From positions 3,844,001-3,908,000 of the forward strand of contig NZ_AP025730.1 of assembly GCF_023734135.1 (NCBI RefSeq): DNA of 64,000 nt, read 5' to 3'. Shown here in pieces: positions 45,132-56,600 of the stretch (its first letter is position 1; the number at the start of each line of letters is the position of its first letter). Position numbers and translations under genes: made by a program. Below the pieces are notes generated by a model that did no database searches, was not told the origin of the DNA, and was given only the letters and a program-made list of their open reading frames with translations. The stretch comes from Sphaerotilus microaerophilus (GTDB lineage: Bacteria > Pseudomonadota > Gammaproteobacteria > Burkholderiales > Burkholderiaceae_C).

Positions 45132-48100
45132 TCAGGAGCAGGTGGGCAGCTGCTCGAGATTGTTGGCAGCCGTGTCGTCCATGTCGGTGCGCGGAAACTT
45201 GCGCCCGCGAGGCGACGTGTCCACGACCAGGCGCACGTCGCGCTCGATGCCAGCGACAACGGCGCGCACGAAAAAGCGGAAGCGTCCTGACTCGATCATC
45301 TGCACCATCTGGTCCGAAGACATACGCCAACTGCTGCCGTCCGGATTGAGACCGCCCAGTTGCTGGATGGTGTTCTGAGGCCCCCAACGGCGGATGCAGG
45401 TGACCTGCATCGGCACCCCGCTGTACAGCGTCTCATCCGCGAGCTTCAGGCGCAGGTAGCCGTCCTCGACCTCTACGGCCGCGCCTGCCTCAGCGGAAGG
45501 CGGGTCGAGCGAAACGGCCTCGGCGCGCCATGGCTCTCCAGGGGAAGGGCGGCGCCACCAGGTCCACGTTCCGGCCGGGCCGGCGGGCAGCGGTACCGAC
45601 ATCGCATCCGGGTCGCGTAGCAGGTTGTCGAACGCCAGCGTTGGTGTCAGCCGGCGCAATGGCCGCTCGGTCCATTCGCGTTGCATCTGCAACTTCTTCA
45701 CCGGCAGTAGTCCGGTGGTTAGGGTTACGTCGGCTCCGGGGGTCGTGAGCAGCACCAGCCGCCGAACCTGCCCCGGTTTCAGCCACAGCAACGGCTCGCC
45801 GACGAAACCGCCCGCCGACGTCGCCTGCGCGGCTTCGCTGACCGCTGCATGCACCGGGTGCACCTGCTCCGCCCGGTCTTCGGCGAACCAGGCCAGGACA
45901 CCGTCGTGCAGGCTACCTATGGAGCCGATGCGGCACGGCACTGCCATGGTCTGGGCCGGCGACTGCGCATCGTCCACCACAACGGACACAGCCAACCTCA
46001 GCACGGTCAACGGATTCCCCACAAGCAGCGACAACTGCTCGTCTCCGACACGGCCGGTCACGTCGACCGCGCCGCGCGTCGTGTCGATGAGGCGAAGCAA
46101 GGCCGGCAAGGCACCGCCGACCGCGCCGCTGCGGTCTGCGCCCACCACTGCCGAGGCCACCGTGGCCAAAGCCGCCAGTGTGTCCGCGGCCAGCGCGGCT
46201 CCGGCCGGGCCCAGAAGCGCATGGTCGCCTTCGGCGGCGGCCGGAGGTCGAACCGTTACGCCAGGCGCCTCCTCCAACCTGCTGCGCCCGGTCTCGGGGT
46301 CGAGCAGCAGGCGCGCGACGATAGCCCCCTCGGAGTCGGCGAACTCCAGACTATCGCCCAGCGGGTCGGGCAGCAGGAAGCCGCACACGGGGTTCTGCCC
46401 CGAACCGGCTTCGGTATCGCTATCGGGCGCAAGAAAGCGGGCCTCCAACGCGGCCGGCGCGGTGAAGCGCGGGCGCAGTGCGATGGCCGCCGGACCGGCG
46501 CCAGCGGGCAGCGTCAGTTCGGCCGGCACCAGCGGCGGTGTACCCGACGACGGGTCGTGCAGGGTCATCACCTGGCCGAAAGTGTCGACCACTCGCACAC
46601 GGCCCAGGCGCCAGGCACCGGCCACGCTGCCAGCGGCAGCGTAAAGTTCGCCAGTCACAGTGGCGCGCGAGGGCGAGTCGTCGATGCCGCGGCCGCTGAC
46701 CCACACGCCGGGTGGCGTGCCGCGGGTGCGGTCGAAAAGGCCCTCTAACGAGGCCGCGACCAGGTCTTTCGCAGCCAGGTCGGCACCGCTGTCCAGCGCG
46801 CCTCCCGCCGCTGCTGCCAGCAAGGCGGAGGGTGCCGGTGATAGCCAACCGATCCCGCGCAATGCGCGCGCGCGGCCCTCGTCGACCGTGAAGGCGGTAC
46901 TCGCCTCGAAGTCGACTTCACCTAGGCGCCAGTGGGTGGCGCCATCCGGCGTTGGCAGCAGTACCGCCTCCCAGTCGATACGCAAAGGATTCCAGGGCCG
47001 GCTGGGGCGCGTGACGCCCACAGGCGATGGCAGGCGTCCGTTCCACCCGGTGCCGGCCGGCGCGCTGCGCCAGTCGGTACTCCAAAAATCCCACCAGGCG
47101 GCCCGCGCCATAGCGGCGGCCGAACTGGTGCCGGCGCTGGCGAGGTCGCCGACGCTGCCCGGGTCAATTAGGGCTAGCTCCGCCACCAGCGCGCCCACTT
47201 CCTCGGGCACGTCTCGCGCGGCCACCCACGGCGCCAGCAGCGGCGGCACGGCGGCGGTGACGGTCTGGCCGGTGACACGGCAGTCCAGCAGGCCCTGCAC
47301 GTGGAAGCGCCCGTCGCCGCCGTGGCGCAGCGAGCGACCCAATCCGCTGGCCACCAGCACTGGATTGCCCGGCATCCACTGGCGGGCGACGGGATAGGAG
47401 ACGTTGGTGAATCGGGAGGCTGCGGCAGGTGCATCGGCGGCTACGCCCCGGGACGCGTCGGCCGCGCCGGACAGACGCTCCCATGTCCGGTGCAGCGCGC
47501 GGAAGTCGGCAGTCACCGGGACCAGATCGGACGACGCCAGCGCCGTCACCACGCTCGCCGGTGGCACCGGCGCCGGCGCCTCGGCCTCCACTTCCTGGTA
47601 AATCACCTCGTCGTCGTACAGCGGCGGGGCGACCGAGCGGAAGCGTCCCTGGTGCCGTGCCTCGTCGAGACGGGCGGCACCGTCGGCCTGCGACAGCGCA
47701 AGCACGTCGCCCGTAAGCACGGCCTCGCTCAGCGCCGCCAGGGCCGGTTCGGCGACACCGTCCAGCAAGGTCACGGCGGCAGCGGCTAAGGTGTCTGCCA
47801 GTGCCAATCGAACCTCGTCGGCTGCCGGCGGTCCACCCGCTTCGGCAGACAGGCGCCCCCCGTCGTCGCCCGGCCAACGCGTGCCGGGCCAGGCGATGGC
47901 CAGTGCGCTGCCGTGGAAGATGGACGCGGTCGGCGGCGCGCCCTCCAGCGTGGCGGCCCAGCGGAAGCGCTCCAGCAGACGGCCCACCGACGTTGGCGTG
48001 GCTGGCGTGTCGGCGGCGGGCGTTAGCGGGTCGAACGCCGGGTGCGTGTACCAGCCGATCACCGTGTACGCGAGCGGCCCTTCGACGTTCGCGTCGTCCA

Positions 48101-48608
48101 GCGGGTCGTGAAACGCCAGCCGCCCCTGAACTTCGTCATAGGAGAGTGCCCACGACGGGTGCGGCCCGAACCAACCGCGCCCGCGCACGCTCACGGGCAC
48201 CGAACCCGACCCCGCTGCGTGAGGCGTGAGGTGGCCGTCGCGCAGGGCCACCGCGTCGGCCGCGTGGATATTGGGCAGTAGCCAGGCGGCCATCTTGCGC
48301 GGCACGCCTGCACTTGCTAGGCCGTGCAGGCGCACCACCAGCCATCGGCACGGTAGCGGCGGGAACTGCGCAGCGTCGGCGCGCCGCACGGCCAGCGCGT
48401 CCGGCACGGCCCAGTGCAGGTGCACGCCGCTTGCACGTGGCGCGGCCGTGTCGGTGAACGGCGGCGGCGCCAAGTCCTGCCGGCGCGGAGCGGCATTGAG
48501 GGCGGGTCGTGCCGCGGCCTGCCATGCCGTGCGGGCGGGCGCCACGGAAGCGTCGCCGCGGCGCACCACCAACGCGTCGAGCGACAAGGGCACGATCAGA
48601 CGCGTCAT
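45132..48608 (-). CDS. 1158-aa unrecognised large beta-rich protein
   Basis: ATG 48608 overlaps the stop of the 295-aa gene by one base (TGATG), so the longer frame up to 49061 is not the gene. The product begins TRLIVPLSLDALVVRRGD and has the distinctive N-terminal motif SGVHLHWAVPDALAVRR followed by PCRWLVVRLHG, a pattern I have met in uncharacterised bacterial proteins. It continues as alternating beta-rich segments with tryptophan and glycine (WFGPHPSWALSYDEVQGRL, WSTDWRSAPAGTGWNGRLP). No membrane helices or signal are visible. It is likely a structural component of the assembly made with the neighbouring giant proteins. Confidence 0.8.
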   Translation of the reverse strand: MTRLIVPLSLDALVVRRGDASVAPARTAWQAAARPALNAAPRRQDLAPPPFTDTAAPRASGVHLHWAVPDALAVRRADAAQFPPLPCRWLVVRLHGLASAGVPRKMAAWLLPNIHAADAVALRDGHLTPHAAGSGSVPVSVRGRGWFGPHPSWALSYDEVQGRLAFHDPLDDANVEGPLAYTVIGWYTHPAFDPLTPAADTPATPTSVGRLLERFRWAATLEGAPPTASIFHGSALAIAWPGTRWPGDDGGRLSAEAGGPPAADEVRLALADTLAAAAVTLLDGVAEPALAALSEAVLTGDVLALSQADGAARLDEARHQGRFRSVAPPLYDDEVIYQEVEAEAPAPVPPASVVTALASSDLVPVTADFRALHRTWERLSGAADASRGVAADAPAAASRFTNVSYPVARQWMPGNPVLVASGLGRSLRHGGDGRFHVQGLLDCRVTGQTVTAAVPPLLAPWVAARDVPEEVGALVAELALIDPGSVGDLASAGTSSAAAMARAAWWDFWSTDWRSAPAGTGWNGRLPSPVGVTRPSRPWNPLRIDWEAVLLPTPDGATHWRLGEVDFEASTAFTVDEGRARALRGIGWLSPAPSALLAAAAGGALDSGADLAAKDLVAASLEGLFDRTRGTPPGVWVSGRGIDDSPSRATVTGELYAAAGSVAGAWRLGRVRVVDTFGQVMTLHDPSSGTPPLVPAELTLPAGAGPAAIALRPRFTAPAALEARFLAPDSDTEAGSGQNPVCGFLLPDPLGDSLEFADSEGAIVARLLLDPETGRSRLEEAPGVTVRPPAAAEGDHALLGPAGAALAADTLAALATVASAVVGADRSGAVGGALPALLRLIDTTRGAVDVTGRVGDEQLSLLVGNPLTVLRLAVSVVVDDAQSPAQTMAVPCRIGSIGSLHDGVLAWFAEDRAEQVHPVHAAVSEAAQATSAGGFVGEPLLWLKPGQVRRLVLLTTPGADVTLTTGLLPVKKLQMQREWTERPLRRLTPTLAFDNLLRDPDAMSVPLPAGPAGTWTWWRRPSPGEPWRAEAVSLDPPSAEAGAAVEVEDGYLRLKLADETLYSGVPMQVTCIRRWGPQNTIQQLGGLNPDGSSWRMSSDQMVQMIESGRFRFFVRAVVAGIERDVRLVVDTSPRGRKFPRTDMDDTAANNLEQLPTCS

Positions 48609-49495
48609 CAGGTCGTGCTCCTGCGATAGCGCTGGCGCCCGGGTGCCTGCATCAGTTGCAAGGCCAGCCCGGCCGACGATGCGGACGGGTCCGGTGGCCG
48701 GCGCGTCGACGGCAGCGCGGTCGACAAGGCGGCGCCCAGCCTGCTGGCCAGCACGGCCACGTCCACCACGCCGTCCGACACGACGCCGCGCATCGGCACG
48801 TCCACCAGCACCGGCGCGGCGGGATTGGTAAATGCGCCGGTGTTGTCGCGCAGCGCGACGGCGACCTGGCCGGGCGTGCCGCCGTGCGCTCCCAGCCGCA
48901 CCTGCGCGTGCGGTTCCTCGAACACCACCAGGTCGGGCGACCGCGCGAACACGCAGACAAGCACGCTGGGAGTCAGCCGTTCGGCCCGCAGCAGCCCGAC
49001 CGGCGTCGCGCCACTCGCGGGGTCGTCGGGATCCTGTCCGTCGGCGACCACGCCGGTCCACGCGCGCACGCGCAGCGCGGGGTAGAGGCGCACGATGCTC
49101 GAACTAAGGATCACGCCGGTGTGGCCCACAGGCACGGCCACGTCGACGAACTCCCTGCCGTCGGGCGACGCGGCGCTCAGCAGGCCTCGGCGCAATGCCG
49201 AGATCCACGCGGCGTCGATGTGAAAGAAGCGCAGCGCCTCGCTGGAGGTGTGGTCACCGGGGGTCTGCAGCAAGCGCGGATCAGGTACGAGATAGCGGAT
49301 CGGCACGCCGGCCAGCAGGCTGGCGTCGTCGAGCCGCTGCGCCACATACGCCGGCAACATGGGCGCCGGCACGTCGGCCATGCGCGCCGAGATTGCAGAC
49401 TCGGGCCCGGCCGCACCAGGCGCTGCCGGCAACGGCGCGGCCGTCGGCGCGGCAGCGTTGGCCAACAGGCTGCGCGGATCGGACAAGGCGTGCAT
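48608..49495 (-). CDS. 295-aa unrecognised protein of the giant-protein operon
   Basis: The gene shares single-base TGATG overlaps with both neighbours: its ATG lies in the stop of the 390-aa gene and its stop in the start of the 1158-aa gene, so expression of the three is probably tightly coupled. The product has an Ala/Pro-rich N-terminus, then LLAGVPIRYLVPDPRLLQTP, HTSSEALRFFHIDAAWISAL and beta-rich stretches (FARSPDLVVFEEPHAQVRLG, APVLVDVPMRGVVSDGVVDV). No catalytic motif is seen. It could be an adaptor between the giant proteins. Confidence 0.78.
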   Translation of the reverse strand: MHALSDPRSLLANAAAPTAAPLPAAPGAAGPESAISARMADVPAPMLPAYVAQRLDDASLLAGVPIRYLVPDPRLLQTPGDHTSSEALRFFHIDAAWISALRRGLLSAASPDGREFVDVAVPVGHTGVILSSSIVRLYPALRVRAWTGVVADGQDPDDPASGATPVGLLRAERLTPSVLVCVFARSPDLVVFEEPHAQVRLGAHGGTPGQVAVALRDNTGAFTNPAAPVLVDVPMRGVVSDGVVDVAVLASRLGAALSTALPSTRRPPDPSASSAGLALQLMQAPGRQRYRRSTT

Positions 49496-50667
49496 CAGCG
49501 TTCTCCCCGCGCAGGCGCAAGGCCGGGCGCGGCGGCGCCGCGGCGGCCGGCGTCGGGCACGTCGGCGGCGTCGCGCCAGCGCGCCACCGACGCCGCGGCC
49601 AGCGCGTGCGGGTGGACCGGCACGTCGGGTGCGGCTGCCTCCGGTGCCAAGCCTGCCGCCCTCATCGGCGCGGCGCCGACGCTTCCGGCCAGGCTGGCCG
49701 CGGTCTGTGCGCGCGCCTGTTTTTGCAACGCGCCGGCGCGCAGGTGCGCCAGCTCGCGCAGCAGCCGACCGTCCGCGATCGCGAGCGCGCGCCCGAGTGC
49801 GAACGCGGCCTGTTCGGTGACGTCGGGCTCGATGGTCGCCGGCGCGGGGGGGGGCGAGGACGCAGCCGACGGCGCCAGCGGTGAGCGGTAGCGCACGCTA
49901 TGCGTGCGGCCGCCGCGGTCGCGCTTCTGCAGGGCTACCGCGCCCGTGGCATCCACAAACGGATGGTTGGCCGGTGCCGCGAAGGCCTCGGGAACTAGCG
50001 CCGACATGGTGGCCAGGAAACCGTGCATACCCGCCGAAACGGTGAAGGTCCAGCTGCGCAGCACGCTCAGGCCGAGCGTGGGCGCATTGCCGAGCAGGTC
50101 GTCGCGTCGGTCAAGCGACACGAGGCTGGCGCGCCATAGGCCGGGCGTGCGCGGAAAGCGGTTGGCCACCACCACGGCTTGCCAACCGTCGTCGTCGCCA
50201 AGGCCGGCCAAGGTGTCGCCGGCGTGCACCTCGCGCACGTGGCTGAGCAGGCGCACGTCCTGCGGGCGCGCGAGCAGCCGAGCTTGTGTCGCGGCATCGA
50301 TGCAGCGCAGGCTGCCATCGGCTGCCAGCACGGCTTCGGCGCCCTCCCCTTCGCGTGTAAGGACAACGGTAAGCCAGGGCATGCCCGACTGTCCGAAACC
50401 CGAACGCTCCCACGGCAACGTGCGCCGGCGCAGCACGACGAAAGGCAGGGCGTCGCCGAAAGCGCCGTCGGCGCCGGCCGGCGGATGGACTGCAAGCACA
50501 TCGGCACCGGAGGTGGTGTCGCCCACCACCAGGTCGAACGCGCTGGACTGCGGCGGCGTTCCCTCGACGCCCGCGGCCCAGCGCGGCGTCAGCGTGATGC
50601 GGTAGGTGCCGTCGCGCATGTCAGGCACGGCGCTGTCGTGCAATTGCAGTTGACCAGGTTGGAGCAT
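49495..50667 (-). CDS. 390-aa unrecognised protein of the giant-protein operon
   Basis: ATG 50667 has GAGG six bases upstream and follows the 3103-aa gene by 16 bases. The product starts LQPGQLQLHDSAVPDMRDG and YRITLTPRWAAGVEGTP, then beta-rich segments with PFVVLRRRTLPWERSG, MPWLTVVLTREGEG and a central LAGLGDDDGWQAVVVANRFP. The beginning (PDMRDGTYRI) has the feel of a small structural or adaptor protein. I do not recognise the family. Its position between the giant and the 295-aa gene suggests a linker or chaperone role; this is inference. Confidence 0.78.
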   Translation of the reverse strand: MLQPGQLQLHDSAVPDMRDGTYRITLTPRWAAGVEGTPPQSSAFDLVVGDTTSGADVLAVHPPAGADGAFGDALPFVVLRRRTLPWERSGFGQSGMPWLTVVLTREGEGAEAVLAADGSLRCIDAATQARLLARPQDVRLLSHVREVHAGDTLAGLGDDDGWQAVVVANRFPRTPGLWRASLVSLDRRDDLLGNAPTLGLSVLRSWTFTVSAGMHGFLATMSALVPEAFAAPANHPFVDATGAVALQKRDRGGRTHSVRYRSPLAPSAASSPPPAPATIEPDVTEQAAFALGRALAIADGRLLRELAHLRAGALQKQARAQTAASLAGSVGAAPMRAAGLAPEAAAPDVPVHPHALAAASVARWRDAADVPDAGRRGAAAPGLAPARGER

Positions 50668-50683
50668 GGAGGTCCTCGTGGCG

Positions 50684-53600
50684 TCAGGGCGTGACGGTTT
50701 CGCCGGCGGGCGCGACGAAGCGCAGCCGGCAAGGACGGGGGCTTCGGCTGGGCGAGGCCGCCAAGCGGGCCAGTGCGACGTGCAGCGACTCGGTTGCCGG
50801 CGCGATCGTGTCCATCAGCGGCGCCCATCGGTCCGCCATGTAGCGCTGCGCCAGGGCGCCGACGGCGACGACGTGCACCGCCATGCCGGCGCAGCACCAG
50901 GAGCGCGGATCGGCGCTGACCGTCACGTCGAGCGTGGGCGCGCTGCGTTCGAGCACCGGATAGATCAGGTGCATGCGCGCATCGGCGGCGCTGCCGACCA
51001 CAAGCGGCGCACCGAGCCGGCCGCCGGCGACGGCCACCGTTACGTCGGACGTCGTCGCCCCCAAGGATCCGGCGTCCAGCGCCACCACCAGGCTGGCCTG
51101 CGGCGGCGTCGCGATCCGCGTGCACAGGGTGGCGCACTGGCGCGCCACCTGCCACGCGGTCACACCATCGGCGGCTCGAGTGCCGGGCGGCAGCACCACC
51201 ATCGCCGGCAACTGAAACACGGCGCCGTCAGCCAGGAACGTGGACGCCGTGATTGGATACAGCGTGCTGGCTAGGTCCCAGCCCTGTGGCCGAGCGCCGG
51301 CCGCTCGTTCGTCCACCGCCGCGGCCACCGCCGCTGCACTGTCGGGCAGCGCGACCAAACCCTTCCCGGTGACCACGTCTAGCACCACCTCGCCCACCAG
51401 ATTGAAGGCCACGACGCGCGTCGGCAGGTCAGCGGCGACATGGCCCGAACGTTCGTGGTGGACGAGGTCCCACAGCTGCGTCTGGCCGACCGGCAGCAGC
51501 GTGGACGTAGTCCGTGCCTTGCGCTGCGCGACCGGAGCCGGCGCGCCGGCATGGCGCGTCGACCAGCGCAGCCGCGGCGGCGTGGACAGCACCGGGCGGC
51601 GGAGCGCGGGCGCTATGGCCGGCAGCGTCGGGGCGGCGGGAGCCGGCAGGAGCGACGTTGCTGCGACGCCGTCCAGCGGCAGCGGACGCGCCGGCGCTTC
51701 GCTCACGATGCGACCGACACCGATCGGCCCTAGTCCGGCCGGCGTCGCCACGTTGGCGATCGCCGCGATGCGCAAGCCCGCCGGCGCCTGCGCCATGTCG
51801 CCACCGACAGGCTGCGGCGGCGCCAGTTCGCCCACGGTGCCGGACCCCGGCGTCGAGGCCCAGACCGCGGCGGCGATGCCGGTGCGCACGACGTCCACCT
51901 CGAGTGCGCCTCGCTGCGCATCGGCCAAGCGCTCGAAGCTGCCGTCGGCACGTTGCGCCAGGATGTCGATAATGAGCACGGGATCGAGCGCCACGTGCGG
52001 TCCCATCGCCACGGCGTACAAGGACCGGTCGCCTGTGGACGAGAAGCCTTGCGGCCCCGCAAGTTCGACGGTGCGCAAGGGCAGCTTGGAGTCGAGCTGG
52101 ATCTCGAACTCCGGCAGCACCTTGAACGGGCGCCCGGGCGTGCCGTCCGGCGTGTCCGTCGCGGCGCTGCGGCCGCCTCCGGCCGAGACCCGCAGCGCAT
52201 GCGGCTTGGGCGCGGCGCCGCTGTCCACGTAACGCGCGACGAACTCGTCGAGTTCGAGGAAGGCCGGCGGCGCGGGGCGAGCGCCGATTTCGAACTCGAC
52301 GCCCCACAGCACGTGCACGGTGACGCGCGCATACACCGGCGGCAGCTCGAGGTACACGTCGGCCGACACGTCGAAGTCGAAGCCCAAGGCCGTGCCGTAG
52401 ACGCGGAAGCCGGTGTTCAGCACGAAGCGCGGCGGATGGAACCACAGCAGCGCATCGGCATACATCACCAGCGAGGCGCGGCCCCAGTCGGCCGTGAACG
52501 AGACCTCGAGGCGGCCGCCTGCCATCGCCGCTTCCGGTGTGACCGCGAAGTAGGCGCCGCCCTTGACGACGATGTTGCTGCTGTAGCGCCACTGGAAACC
52601 CACCGGCGCGACGACCGGATAGTGGGCGGGCGGCTGGAACAATGGGCCGTAGCCGCCGACGGTCATCACCGCCAGCGGACGCTGGAACCAGATCACGAAA
52701 GCGAAGCCGCCGGTCAGCCGGCAATCGCGCGTGAACAGCCACGAGTTTCGCGTCAGCTGCGCCTGCACCCGCAGCACCTGGTCGACGCTGGAGTAGTGGG
52801 CTAGCAAGCCCAGTTCCACTTGCGCGATCGTGAACGCTGCGCTGGGCAAGGGCGCGTTCATGAGGCCCAGCACGCCAATTTCGAAGCCCTGCGGCGCCAC
52901 CTTCACGAACGCCAGCGCACGCGTCTTCAGCAACTCGAAGGTGGAGAACGTCATGCCCGCCGCCAGCCACATCGCACCTTCGCGCGGTGGCAGCGACGGC
53001 CCCATCTGCTTGACGATGTCGACCGCCGATGCGCCGGCAGCGCCCATCGCGGCGACCAAGGGGAAGGCCGGGACGGCCTCGGGCGCGGTGGGCGGCACCA
53101 GATCGCGGTTCCAACCGAAACCCCCGGCCACGCCGGTCACGAACATGAAAGGCGGCCCGCCGATCGGCGCACTGACGGCCGCGAACATGAATAGCGACGC
53201 GAAGGTGCCGCCGCCCGGCCGCGGCACCTGGGCGTAGGCGCCCAGCGCCGTGGCGCCGAAGCCGTAGGCCAGCACCTGCAGCAGGCCGCGGTACTCGTAG
53301 ACCGGTTGTCCGTTCACTAGAATCGGCGTGCCGCTACTGTCGACCACCTGGGCCTTGGCCAGGGCGCCGGCGATGCTTACAGCGTCGTTCCTGAAATCGA
53401 CCGCCAACCCGTCCAGGTCGACCTTCCAGGTCGACGGCAGCGTGGCGTATTGCGGCGGTAAGCGCATCGCCAGGCCTTGCACGGCGATCGTCAGCGGGCC
53501 GGCGACCAGGCCGCCGTCGATGGCAAGCCCGATGTAGTCCGCGGGCGTGGCCGTGCCGTTCACGTTGAACGTGTCACGGCCTGACTGCAGGCCCACACGC

Positions 53601-56600
53601 TCAATGTGCAGCGGCCCGAAAGTTCGGCCCACGTCGATCCAGAAGGATTCACCCGGCTGACCGTCGCCGAAGGCGATCGACAGTGCCTGTCCGTCCCAGG
53701 CCACGCGCAGGTCCAGAGGCGGATTGACTGGCGCCCCCTGGCGCGCCGAATCCCCGAGGAGGCTGGACGCGACCGCGTTGTTGGCGCTTCCGCCGTTCTG
53801 CTGCGGCAGGCCCAGCCCCGTGAGCGCCAGCGCGCCCGTCAGCGCCGTGCCGGTGACATGGCCCGTCGCGAGGTCGAAGTCAACTCCAACGCCAAGGATT
53901 GCCCTTACCTCGTTCAGCTTCAATGGGCTGGACACCAGGCCGCCATCGCGCGACAAGCCGAGTCCAACACCGGTGAACACGAGCCCGGGCTGAACTTTCC
54001 ACCCCGACGCGTCGCGCCGCAGCACCGCGAGTTCGATGCCGCCCTGGCCCGCCGATCCAAACAGCAGCGCGGTGCGCACTGGCCCGCCGGGTAAGGCCAC
54101 GCGTCCGGAAAGCGCCACTCCTAGGCGCGTGCCGTCGGCCAGCAGGCGCAGGTCGATCTCGTGTCCCAGCGACAACGAGAGGTCCGATGCAAAGGCACCA
54201 GCCGCGCCCGCGAGCATGCTCATCGGATCGGGCAGCGGCACGACTACGTGCCCGCCGCTCAATATTCCGGCCGACGTCAACAGCACGCGCATGGTCGTTG
54301 GCGCGTTGCCGTCGCCCAGGGGCTCGTCCAGCACGCCGTCGAGCAGTCGCACAAGCAGGTCGAGACCGGGCACAAGCAGCCAGCGTCGCGCGATTTCGCT
54401 GCGGCCCGCGGCGGTGAAGCGCAGGTCAGGCTGTGGGGCCAACACGATTCTGGCGTCGGCCGCCGCGGTTTCGCCGAGCGGGTACAACTCCACCGACACC
54501 GTGCCCGCCGTGTCGAGGCGCGTCCGCAGGCGCGGCGCGGGAACGATGCGAAGGCTTTGCGCCAGATCTAGGTCAAGCCGAATGTCGCCGCTGGCCTGAA
54601 GGCCCGAAGTCGTCGCGCGCGCCTCGAACGACAGACCCAGCCCCACCGGACCGGCGGCCAGCCCGCCGACGTCAATTCGCAGGCCCGGCGCCGCGAGCAA
54701 GGCGGTGACCGTAGCCGTGCCGCCAGCGATGCCGGACAACACCAGGCCCGGTCCGTCCACGCCCGCGACCACTTGCACCGGGCCGACGCCACCGCCCAAC
54801 GAGGTGTTGGTGGCGGTGGCCAACAGCTGTGCCACAGCGTTGCCTACCTCGGCGGCGCGCGCGGCGATCGCCTCTCCGGTCAACGCGCGCAGGGGCAACG
54901 GGCCATCGCTGAAGCTGGTTCCGTAGATGCCGGCCGCGCGCGCCAGGGCCAGCGCGTCTTGCCGCAACGGGCCGGCGGGCAACGCGTCGCACAAGGCATT
55001 CAGCACGGCGGGCAAGAGGCGGTCGATCGCGGCGTCGACCAGAGCGCTCCAGCCCGAGAAGTGCGGGAACAGCTCGATAGGCGTCCCGGGCGTGGGCGTG
55101 GCGGTGACGCGCAGGCCGCCGGCGTCCACCGCCAACGCCAGGTCGAGACGTTGCCATGCTTGCTGAACGGCCGCTGGCAGGTCAATGCCCAACACGAGCC
55201 GGCCGCTGGGCTTGGCACCGCGCGGCGTGAGCGCCAGGCCGGCCCCGAGTTCGACGCGCAATCCAGCTGCTGGCGACCACCCGCCGGCGCCAGTTGCGGC
55301 CTCCAGCCGCACGCCGTCGGCCAGCGCAGCGACCACGATGTCTAGCACGCCGTCGACCAGCGGCGTCCGCCCGGCGCTGGTCGGCCTACCGAGCCAGCCA
55401 GCGATCGTGCCCACCAGCAACTCGAGCGCACCTGGCGAAAGCAGACGCTCTCGAAGCGTTGCCGCCGGGTCGCGCGATAGCGGCAACAGCGCGGCGATGG
55501 GCGGCGCGTCGGGCAGCACCTGCGCCGCCAGCGCCGACAGCAGGCCGCTGCCCAGGGCCGCATCTACGTGCGGCCGCAAGCGCCCGGCCGCGGCCTCGGC
55601 GTCCGCCTGTGAGGACAGCGGCCAAAGCGCGAACGCAGGAGTGTTTCCCAGTTGCAGCGTGTACTGCCCCGCAGAGAAGGCAAGGTGGGCGCCGGGCAAC
55701 TCGGCCTGCCAGCCCGACGGCCCCACGGCCCCAGCCCCGCATGCCACCTTGAAGTGCAGGCGGCCGGCTTTTCCCAGGGGCAGGCCAGCCGGCACGGTTG
55801 CGACGGTCAAGCCCCAGGCGCCACTGGGCAGGCGCTGCACGCTGCACTCCAGGCCGGTGGCCGGCGATGCGCGCCAACGCGCGACGCCGGTCGGCGCGGC
55901 TGTGTCCGGGCGCAATCCAAGCACGCCGCCCTCCTGCAGCCGCGCCTGCAGGTGGTTTGCCAGCCAAGGTGCTGGCCGCAGAACCAGTTCGGCCAGACCG
56001 TCCATGTCCACGTTATGCCGCCCGTTGGCAGGGCGTACGATGCCGAGGAGGTCGCGCAACAAGGCCAGTACTTCGACCGCGTGCGCGTCGCCGCCGCGCG
56101 CGGCGCCGTCTAGTGCGGCAATGACAGCGCCCAGCGCGGCATCGAAACCGGCGTCGCCGCGCTCGCGGCGCCTGTGCCATACGCCGCCCACGCTCACGTC
56201 CGACAACACGACACGCGCTGTCGCCGATGCCGCCGATGCCGACGCGAAGCTGCGCTCGTCCAGGTCTGCAGTGCACTCAATCGTCAGGCGGCGCACGGCA
56301 ATTTGCAGCACGTAGGACGGCGGCCCCGCCAGCCAGCCCGAGGCGCCGTCGATTTGCAACAAGGCACGCAGCCGTGGCGGCGCGTCCTCATCCGACGTGA
56401 GACGCAGCGAGCCGAGATCGATGAACAGCGACCCCGTCGCGCGCAAGTCCGTCGTGGGCGCGGATAGGCGCAAGGGGAGTACGAGCGAATGCAGCAGGCG
56501 CTCGGCGTCGCGGCGCGGCGGGCGCAAAGCTTCGGCTTGTTCGAAGAGCGCCTGCGCGAAGCCGGCACTGTCGTTCGAAGTGCCTCCGGCTTCGTCGTCG

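Noticed and set aside
51429..53114. Minus-strand frame of 561 codons within the giant gene
   Set aside because: Alternative frame of the 3103-aa gene with Arg/Ala-rich shadow composition.
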